Shown piece by piece: positions 1-6,010 of a DNA stretch of 7,410 bases. The position numbers and the translations under genes were made by a program. This DNA is from CAINVV01 sp037440345 (GTDB lineage Bacteria; Bacteroidota; Bacteroidia; Bacteroidales; Prolixibacteraceae), in assembly GCA_037440345.1 (NCBI GenBank), contig JBBIUJ010000217.1, positions 1-7,410 of the forward strand. Direction: 5' to 3'. Below the pieces are notes generated by a model that saw only the letters and a list, made by a program, of their open reading frames with translations, did no database searches and had not been told where the DNA came from. How positions within the stretch are numbered: the first letter of the stretch is position 1; each line of letters begins with the position of its first letter.

Positions 1-1578
1 AAAAATAAACTAAAAAATATAGGACTTATGGTTGGGTTGATCTCCTTGATTCTTGTCTCATGCAAGGACAAAATAGACCCAATTGTCGAACAACTTGATT
101 ATGCCAGGGTTTTTAAGCCAATTAACCTGACAGCCAAGATAAAGAACAAAACGACGGTGGAGTTGGCCTGGACCGTTGGCAAGGATGCTGCTTCGTACGT
201 CGTCGAATTCAGTGAAGACAGTTTGAAATTTTCCGCTATCGTTAAAACTGTGACAGTTGCTCCTGATAAAATTCCATACAGCATCGTGCTGGACGGCCAA
301 ACACAGTACTCTGCCCGGATCAAAGGAGTGAGTGCAAGTGGCATTCCTGATTCGAAATGGTCGGCTATTGCTTTTAAGACAGATGCCGAAAATATCTTTT
401 ACCCCGTTGCAGGTACAGATATTCAGGCCACCAGTGTGACGCTTAAATGGCCTGCAGGCAGTGATGTGACCAATTTCTTAATTACCCCCGGAAACATACA
501 AAGAACGATAACTACTCCGGAAAAAACGGCAGGAGTGGCTACCATTACCGGACTCACCGGTGAGACTAATTATAGCGTCAAATTGTTCAAAGGGACTAAA
601 CAAAGAGGAGTGGTAACATTTAAAACATTGATTGATCTTGGAGGCGCTACGGCGGTATATCCTGCAGATAACCTGAGTACTGTTATTGCCAAGGCTAATG
701 CCGGTGACGCACTTGTTTTATTTCCGGGTAATTATGATGCATATTCCGGAGCAATTACCATCAACAAATCAATTTCGATCAAAGGGCTCTATCCTTACAA
801 CAAACCCATTGTTCACGTAAAGTTTGTTTTAGAGAGTGGTGTACAAAGCGTTGATATTAAAGATCTTGAAATGAATGGGAATTATACGGACCCGTTAACT
901 GGATTACCGGCAATCCTTGACCACGCATTCCAGTACAATACAACGCTTGTCAATTATGGGACGCTCAATGTTACCGGCTGTAGAATTCATGACTTTGACA
1001 AATCATTGCTCACCGGTTCGTCAAGTATCGTTTCAAAAATTGTATCTATTTCAATGACAGACTGTATCGTAACCAATATATTGACAAATTCGGCCGATTG
1101 TATAGATTTTCGTGCCGGCTATGTTGCAAGTCTGAAACTGAAGAACAGTACATTTAATAATTGTGCCCCTGCCCGTGATTTTGTCCGGCTGGATAATACG
1201 TCAGCGACTTTCCCTGGACTGGTCAGCAATGTTGAAATTGATCACTGTACCCTCTATGCCGTATCCAATAAAACATCCTCAAGAATATTGTATGTTCGTT
1301 TTGCAACCAATACATTAAAAGTTACGAATTCGATAATTGCAGGTACCCTCGGTTATTATACCAATCAGACTCTTTCTGCTCAACCGGAATGCTCCGGCAA
1401 CAATTACTTTAATGCGCCAGGTTTTATTACCGGAGGATCAACCGTTAGTGGGGCTAAGTTTGATTTGTCAACAAATTTTACTTTACTGGATCCGGGATTT
1501 ACAAATGCTGCCATTGGGAATTTTACGGTTACCAATCAAGCCGTAAACGACAGTGGCGTTGGTGATCCTCGATGGTAG
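1..1578 (+). CDS. Lipoprotein with tandem FN3-like domains and a DUF4957/DUF5123 beta-helix (5' end probably outside window)
   Basis: Residues are numbered from the ATG at 28. A lipobox LVSC ends at Cys12, followed by KDKIDP, so the mature protein is probably a lipoprotein. The frame stays open from 28 back to base 1 and reads KNKLKNIGL, which supplies the Lys-rich n-region that the ATG at 28 lacks. The real start is therefore probably just upstream of the window. Residues about 30-120 and 124-200 look like two FN3-like beta-sandwiches (patterns VELAW, YSARIKGVS, VTLKWPAG). From about 211 to the end the protein resembles a right-handed beta-helix: a DUF4957-like part (AGDALVLFPGNY, INKSISIKG) and then a DUF5123-like part (ARDFVRLDNTSATFPG, from residue 382). 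Proteins of this type recur in Bacteroidota pectin loci and have no established activity that I know of. I see no catalytic pattern of a named lyase family. Surface pectin binding is an inference. The pectate lyase follows after 46 nt. Confidence 0.85.
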   Translation, partial: KNKLKNIGLMVGLISLILVSCKDKIDPIVEQLDYARVFKPINLTAKIKNKTTVELAWTVGKDAASYVVEFSEDSLKFSAIVKTVTVAPDKIPYSIVLDGQTQYSARIKGVSASGIPDSKWSAIAFKTDAENIFYPVAGTDIQATSVTLKWPAGSDVTNFLITPGNIQRTITTPEKTAGVATITGLTGETNYSVKLFKGTKQRGVVTFKTLIDLGGATAVYPADNLSTVIAKANAGDALVLFPGNYDAYSGAITINKSISIKGLYPYNKPIVHVKFVLESGVQSVDIKDLEMNGNYTDPLTGLPAILDHAFQYNTTLVNYGTLNVTGCRIHDFDKSLLTGSSSIVSKIVSISMTDCIVTNILTNSADCIDFRAGYVASLKLKNSTFNNCAPARDFVRLDNTSATFPGLVSNVEIDHCTLYAVSNKTSSRILYVRFATNTLKVTNSIIAGTLGYYTNQTLSAQPECSGNNYFNAPGFITGGSTVSGAKFDLSTNFTLLDPGFTNAAIGNFTVTNQAVNDSGVGDPRW

Positions 1579-1600
1579 CACTAAAAATGGTCTCAATCTG

Positions 1601-1619
1601 ATAATTAACAGTTGATTAT
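1601..1619. repeat. 19-nt near-perfect inverted repeat before the pectate lyase start
   Basis: The arms ATAATTAAC and GTTGATTAT flank a central A and have a single mismatch, which would be a T-G pair in RNA. As RNA it can fold as an 8-bp AT-rich stem with a CAG loop. It ends 5 nt before the TTG start at 1625 and overlaps the in-frame TAA at 1619-1621. No U-tract follows, so it is not a convincing terminator. It could be a weak mRNA hairpin affecting initiation, a protein-binding dyad, or chance in an AT-rich gap. Confidence 0.4.
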
Positions 1620-1624
1620 AAAAG

Positions 1625-3334
1625 TTGGGAAAAGTCACATCATTAAAGATATTTGGTACGGTTCTATTGGTTTTGGTTTCTGTAATGGTAACCTGTGCCC
1701 AATATAATGTGTTGCCTGCATTTCCTGGTGCCGAGGGAGAGGGTAAATTTACTACCGGCGGAAGAGGAGGAAAGGTCATATATGTTACCAATCTCAATGA
1801 TGATGGACTTCCTGGTTCCTTGCGTTACGCATTGAACCAAACCGGACCGCGCTATATTTTGTTTAAGGTTTCAGGAACCATCCAATTGAAAGCCAGGCTC
1901 TCCATTACGAAAGGGGATGTTACCGTAGCCGGACAAACCGCCCCCGGGGATGGGATTTGTTTGAGGGATTTTTCGGTCGAAAATCAGGCGGACAATGTCA
2001 TTATACGTTATATCCGGTTTCGGATGGGTGATGAAGCAAAACAACAGGATGACGCATTTTGGGGAAGAAACCATGCCAATATCATCATCGATCATTGCAC
2101 AATGAGTTGGAGCACTGATGAATGCGCTTCGTTTTACGACAACTCCAATTTTACCATGCAATGGTGCCTGCTTTCTGAAAGTCTTCGGATTTCGGTTCAC
2201 GACAAAGGCGCCCATGGCTATGGCGGAATTTGGGGTGGCAAGAAAGTGTCATTTCACCACAACCTGCTTGCTGACCACGACAGCCGGAACCCCCGCTTTT
2301 GTGGCAGCCGCTACTCCAACAGACCCGACCTGGAAATGGTTGATTACCGAAACAATGTGATTTTCAACTGGGGCAGTAACAGCGCCTATGCAGCTGAAGG
2401 AGGAAGCTACAACATGATCAACAATTATTACAAACCGGGGCCGGCTACTTCGTCCTCTACCAAAACGAGAATCATACAGCCCTATCCCGACGATGGCACA
2501 AACAACCAACCTGCCGGAACTTATGGGAAATTCTATATTGCCGGGAATTACATGTCAGGCAGCAGCGCCGTAACCAACGACAATTGGCTGGGTGTTAACC
2601 CTCATCCAAATTTTGGTTTGTACACTCCTGTTGTTACGATAAATGACCTAAAGTCGCTCCAGGAGTTCCCGGCTGCAAGTGTCACCACCCACACCGCAGA
2701 AGTAGCGTACCAGAAAGTTCTGGATTATGCAGGCGCATCCCTGGTCCGCGATGCTGTCGACCAGAGAATAATCCACGAAGTTACAACCGGAGTCCCAACT
2801 TATCTTGATGGTGGTAATGGAAGTACCAAAGGCCTCATTGATACCCAAACAGCCGTTGGCGGATGGCCCGAACTCAAAACACTGGCAGCGCCTGTCGACA
2901 GCGATGGCGATGGAATGCCGGATGCCTGGGAGGATGCCAAAGGTCTTCTGAAAAACAGTTCATCAGATGCCCAGCTTACTACCCTGGATGGCAAATATCC
3001 CAACATTGAAGCCTATCTGAACAGCCTGGTGGCCACCATTACCGAAAACCAGTTGAAGGATGGTTTGTTTACTGCTGTCGCTGAAAATCCGAAAAATGAT
3101 GGCGGATCGAATTTTCAGATGGATGGCTCAACGGGAATACTGCATGTCAACCTTCGGGATAAAATCAAATCGATCAGGATATATACGCTTTCTGGAGCGG
3201 ATGTTAAGGACCAAAACGGTTATGAAACCAGTGCTGATATATTTCTGAACGACTTGATACCAGGAATTTATATCGTTTGCGTGACAGATGTCAAAAAGAA
3301 AACCTACGTGCAAAAAATTGTTAAACACTTGTGA
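1625..3334 (+). CDS. Secreted pectate lyase, polysaccharide lyase family 1, with T9SS sorting domain
   Basis: Predicted to cleave de-esterified homogalacturonan by Ca-dependent beta-elimination. The start is TTG: an in-frame TAA lies 3 nt upstream, and the next ATG (residue 21) would remove the signal peptide. The signal peptide has Lys3/Lys8, a hydrophobic core and a likely cut TCA-Q at residues 25/26. The mature protein opens with FPGAEGEGKFTTGGRGG, typical of Bacteroidota PL1 enzymes. Next come DDAFWG (D142/D143), NIIIDHCTMSWSTDE (D156, D165, E166; likely Ca ligands) and HHNLLADHDSRNPRF, where R221 is the candidate catalytic Arg. A Ca-binding loop DSDGDGMPDAWE lies at 425-436. Residues about 496-569 form a type A T9SS C-terminal domain (IRIYTLSG 517-524, IPGIYIV 545-551, QKIVK 563-567), implying export across the outer membrane. 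The PL1 assignment is firm; the subfamily is not resolved (PL1_2-like by impression). CE8 follows after 28 nt. Confidence 0.95.
   Translation: MGKVTSLKIFGTVLLVLVSVMVTCAQYNVLPAFPGAEGEGKFTTGGRGGKVIYVTNLNDDGLPGSLRYALNQTGPRYILFKVSGTIQLKARLSITKGDVTVAGQTAPGDGICLRDFSVENQADNVIIRYIRFRMGDEAKQQDDAFWGRNHANIIIDHCTMSWSTDECASFYDNSNFTMQWCLLSESLRISVHDKGAHGYGGIWGGKKVSFHHNLLADHDSRNPRFCGSRYSNRPDLEMVDYRNNVIFNWGSNSAYAAEGGSYNMINNYYKPGPATSSSTKTRIIQPYPDDGTNNQPAGTYGKFYIAGNYMSGSSAVTNDNWLGVNPHPNFGLYTPVVTINDLKSLQEFPAASVTTHTAEVAYQKVLDYAGASLVRDAVDQRIIHEVTTGVPTYLDGGNGSTKGLIDTQTAVGGWPELKTLAAPVDSDGDGMPDAWEDAKGLLKNSSSDAQLTTLDGKYPNIEAYLNSLVATITENQLKDGLFTAVAENPKNDGGSNFQMDGSTGILHVNLRDKIKSIRIYTLSGADVKDQNGYETSADIFLNDLIPGIYIVCVTDVKKKTYVQKIVKHL
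3110..3331 (+). other. T9SS C-terminal sorting domain (type A) of the pectate lyase
   Basis: Covers residues about 496-569 of the PL1 protein. The pattern is a first beta-strand TGILHV, then IRIYTLSG, a DIFLNDL strand, the hallmark IPGIYIV and a basic end QKIVKHL. In T9SS-bearing Bacteroidota such domains direct outer-membrane export and are usually cleaved, with the protein released or attached to A-LPS. Assignment is by motif pattern only; the secretion machinery is not in the window. Confidence 0.85.
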
Positions 3335-3362
3335 ATCTATTTGTTTTAAATACACTGAGCCA

Positions 3363-4349
3363 ATGATAAAACTGAAACCACTGCTTACTTTTGTGCTGAT
3401 TCTATGGGTCGCCTGCACCATGGCTGGCAACTACGACTTTGTCGTTGCCAAGGACGGCAGTGGTAGCTATACCTCTATCCAAAAGGCCATTGATGCCTGT
3501 AAAGCCTTCCCCGATAGCAGGGTTACCATCTTTGTCAAGAACGGTATCTACAAGGAAAAACTTGTGGTTCCGTCATGTAACACCCAACTTTCCATCATCG
3601 GAGAAAGTGCCGACAGTACCATCATCACATTCGATGACTATTTCAACAAAATCAACAGGGGACGGAACAGTACTTTTTATACCTACACCTTATTGGTGCA
3701 GGCCAATGATTTTAGGTTGGAAAATATCACGGTAGAAAACGCTGCAGGTGCTGTCGGACAGGCGGTCGCACTGCATGTAGAGGGCGACCGATGTGTTTTT
3801 GTCAATTGCCGCATTCTTGGCAACCAGGATACTTTATATGCTGCAGGTAAATTCAGCCGGCAACTCTTCAACAACTGCATCATCGAAGGCACTACTGATT
3901 TTATCTTTGGTGAAGCGACAGTTGTATTTGAAAAATGCACGGTTCACTGTAAAACAGATTCCTATTTGACCGCTGCCAGCACCACAGAGGCCAAGCCCTT
4001 TGGTTTCGTTTTCCTTAACTGCATTATTACAGCAGCCGAAAAGGCCAAAAAAGTGTACCTCGGAAGGCCATGGCGAATCCATGCCAAAGTAGCTTTTCTG
4101 AACTGCGAAATGGGCTCCTTTATTTTGCCGGAGGGATGGCACAACTGGTCGAAACCGGAAAGCGAAAAGGCCACTTTTTTTGCCGAGTATGGGAATACGG
4201 GTGAAGGCGCTCCAACCCTTAACCGGGTTCCCTGGTCGCATGTCCTTTCTATTAACGATGCCGCGAAATATAGAAAAGAGTCTATTTTTGTGCCCATAGG
4301 CTGGGAAGAAGCGGGAGATGTGAAGTGGTACAATTTGGACGTCAAATAA
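3363..4349 (+). CDS. Pectinesterase (pectin methylesterase), carbohydrate esterase family 8
   Basis: Predicted to hydrolyse galacturonate methyl esters in homogalacturonan, preparing it for the neighbouring lyase and hydrolase. The start at 3363 gives MIKLKPLLTFVLILWVACTM, a good signal peptide, and a 328-residue protein, a usual size for CE8. An ATG at 3288 is in frame but would overlap the lyase gene by 47 nt and place 25 polar residues before the signal peptide, so it was not chosen. The CE8 signature set is complete: VAKDGSGSYTSIQKAIDA near the mature N-terminus, GQAVAL (Q133), GNQDTLY (Q155, catalytic D156), GTTDFIFG (catalytic D179) and YLGRPWR (R235, W237). Nothing follows the single parallel beta-helix, and there is no T9SS sorting domain. 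Cleavage is probably at TMA-G (21/22); Cys18 lies in a poor lipobox (WVAC), so a lipoprotein form is possible but less likely. A periplasmic location is inferred. Confidence 0.95.
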   Translation: MIKLKPLLTFVLILWVACTMAGNYDFVVAKDGSGSYTSIQKAIDACKAFPDSRVTIFVKNGIYKEKLVVPSCNTQLSIIGESADSTIITFDDYFNKINRGRNSTFYTYTLLVQANDFRLENITVENAAGAVGQAVALHVEGDRCVFVNCRILGNQDTLYAAGKFSRQLFNNCIIEGTTDFIFGEATVVFEKCTVHCKTDSYLTAASTTEAKPFGFVFLNCIITAAEKAKKVYLGRPWRIHAKVAFLNCEMGSFILPEGWHNWSKPESEKATFFAEYGNTGEGAPTLNRVPWSHVLSINDAAKYRKESIFVPIGWEEAGDVKWYNLDVK

Positions 4350-4351
4350 AT

Positions 4352-4361
4352 ATCAATTGAT
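4352..4361. repeat. 10-bp perfect palindrome in the CE8-GH43 gap
   Basis: ATCAATTGAT is a perfect palindrome filling most of the 15-nt gap between the CE8 stop and the GTG start at 4365, ending 3 nt before that start. It has no loop spacing suited to a stable RNA hairpin and no T-tract, so it is not a terminator. Chance is a serious possibility at this length and base composition. Confidence 0.3.
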
Positions 4362-4364
4362 CTA

Positions 4365-5993
4365 GTGCAACAATTATTCTTACTATTTATCATCGTACAT
4401 GTTCTCATTTATTCAGAGAGGATTCAAGCACAAGTGAGTTCCTCTGTTTCCAAAGTTTGGGTAGCCGACAATGGCGACGGGACTTACAAAAACCCCATTC
4501 TGTATGCTGACTATTCCGATCCGGATGCCATCCGGGTCAACGACGATTATTACATGGTTGCCTCCTCTTTTAACTGTATTCCAGGTTTGCCAATACTCCA
4601 TTCGCGCGATCTGGTTAACTGGGAACTGATTGGTTATGCTCTTCCGAAACAGCCTCCTTTCGAAGTGTTCGACAGGGTACAACATGGCAATGGTGCATGG
4701 GCGCCCTGCATCCGTTACCACAAAAATGAATATTACATCTACTATCCCGATCCGGATTTTGGAATCTACATGGTAAAGACATCCAACCCTTCCGGCCCAT
4801 GGTCGGAGCCATTGCTGGTCCAGCCGGGCAAAGGATTGATTGATCCTTCCCCACTTTGGGACGAAGATGGCAAGGCCTACCTGGTTTATGCCCTTGCAGG
4901 GAGCCGTGCAGGTATTAAAAGTGTTGTCATGGTAAGTCGTATGAACAACGAAGGTACCGCCTTGACAGGCAACAGCGTCATGGTATTCGACGGGCATAAA
5001 GCCCATCCTACCGTGGAAGGCCCAAAAATATACAAACGCAACGGCTATTATTATATTTTCGCCCCTGCCGGAGGAGTTGCAATGGGTTGGCAACTGGTTC
5101 TTCGTTCCAGAAATATCTTTGGGCCATATGAAACCAAGATCGCCATGGAGCAGGGTAAAACCGGTATCAACGGCCCGCACCAGGGAGCATGGGTGGATAC
5201 CAAAGCCGGCGAGCACTGGTTTCTTAATTTTCAGGACTTGGAAGCTTATGGCCGTGTAGTTCACCTGAATCCCATGAAATGGGTCGATAACTGGCCTGTC
5301 ATTGGAACTGACGAGGATGGAAATGGAACTGGCGATCCGGTCAGAAGTTATAAAAAGCCCAATGTTGGCATGAGCTATCCGGTTTCGACACCACCCGAAA
5401 GCGACGAATTTAACACCGCCCAACTTGGTTTGCAGTGGCAGTGGCATGCGAACTACAAAACCACCTATGGCTATCCGTCGGGTAATTTGGGTTTCTACCG
5501 GTTGAATTGCATTCCAAGACCGATTGAAGCCATCAACCTTTGGGGTATACCCAACCTCCTGCTTCAAAAATTTCCTGCACCTGAATTCACAGCTACTGCG
5601 AAATTAACCTTCGATGCCCGGTTTGATGGGGAGGAGGTTGGGTTGGTGGTCATGGGAATGGATTATGGTGCACTCAGCATCCTTAGAAACAATTCCAAAC
5701 TTGAAATAAGATCTCTCAATTGCAAGCAGGCAGACAAGGCTGGCAAAGAGGAGATTACTGAATCCAAACCTGTCAATAATACGACTATCTGGCTAAGGGT
5801 GCAGGTTCGCAACGGTGCGGAATGCAGTTTTAGTTTTAGTGTGGATGGCCAAACGTTTTCGGCCATAGGAAAATCCTTCAAAGCCCGTCAGGGGCGCTGG
5901 ATCGGAGCCAAAGTTGGCTTCTATGCGTTGCGCAACGGGGTGATCAACGATGCAGGTTCGGCCGACATCGACTGGTTCAGAATTGAAAAATAA
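4365..5993 (+). CDS. Glycoside hydrolase family 43 protein with C-terminal beta-sandwich (beta-xylosidase/alpha-L-arabinofuranosidase-like)
   Basis: Predicted inverting glycosidase that removes beta-xylose or alpha-L-arabinofuranose. The likely start is GTG: the CE8 stop TAA is in the same frame 15 nt upstream, and there is no in-frame ATG before the mature domain. The signal peptide is a hydrophobic LFLLFIIVHVLIY with a likely cut IQA-Q, but unusually it has no basic residue in the n-region. The GH43 propeller spans about residues 38-325. It shows NPILYADYSDPDAIRV (general base D52), YYPDPDFGIYMV (D129-D131), IDPSPLWDEDG (D160, pKa modulator) and TVEGPKIYKR (general acid E218), so the catalytic triad is intact. 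Residues about 343-542, starting PPESDEFN and ending ADIDWFRIE, form a concanavalin-like C-terminal domain like that of GH43 beta-xylosidases. There is no T9SS tag. Substrate and subfamily cannot be fixed by eye; the pectin context suggests xylogalacturonan or arabinan side chains. Confidence 0.92.
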   Translation: MQQLFLLFIIVHVLIYSERIQAQVSSSVSKVWVADNGDGTYKNPILYADYSDPDAIRVNDDYYMVASSFNCIPGLPILHSRDLVNWELIGYALPKQPPFEVFDRVQHGNGAWAPCIRYHKNEYYIYYPDPDFGIYMVKTSNPSGPWSEPLLVQPGKGLIDPSPLWDEDGKAYLVYALAGSRAGIKSVVMVSRMNNEGTALTGNSVMVFDGHKAHPTVEGPKIYKRNGYYYIFAPAGGVAMGWQLVLRSRNIFGPYETKIAMEQGKTGINGPHQGAWVDTKAGEHWFLNFQDLEAYGRVVHLNPMKWVDNWPVIGTDEDGNGTGDPVRSYKKPNVGMSYPVSTPPESDEFNTAQLGLQWQWHANYKTTYGYPSGNLGFYRLNCIPRPIEAINLWGIPNLLLQKFPAPEFTATAKLTFDARFDGEEVGLVVMGMDYGALSILRNNSKLEIRSLNCKQADKAGKEEITESKPVNNTTIWLRVQVRNGAECSFSFSVDGQTFSAIGKSFKARQGRWIGAKVGFYALRNGVINDAGSADIDWFRIEK

Positions 5994-6010
5994 AATTATA
6001 ACCCGATATT

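Noticed and set aside
1337..1546. Short alternative-frame ORF inside gene 1
   Set aside because: No start context, domain or hydrophobic signal; it overlaps a well-supported beta-helix coding frame.
1579..1624. Possible terminator between gene 1 and the pectate lyase
   Set aside because: The dyad is AT-rich and weak, has no T-tract after it, and sits right against the next start; termination is unlikely.
3288..3362. Earlier ATG for the CE8 gene
   Set aside because: It would overlap the end of the lyase gene and put 25 polar, Lys-rich residues ahead of a good signal peptide. The ATG at 3363 gives a standard signal and length.
3335..3362. Possible Bacteroidota promoter (TAnnTTTG-like) before CE8
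   Set aside because: TCTATTTG differs from the -7 consensus, no matching -33 TTTG was found at the right distance, and the 28-nt gap favours co-transcription.
4512..4760. Repeated YSDPD / YPDPD coding motif in the GH43, seen as a possible internal duplication
   Set aside because: Both are ordinary propeller-blade motifs of this family; the similarity does not extend beyond a few codons.
4413..5567. Long antisense open frame of 384 codons opposite the GH43 gene
   Set aside because: It lies wholly inside a GH43 with intact catalytic residues, shows no recognisable domain or signal, and is best explained as a shadow of codon use in the sense gene.
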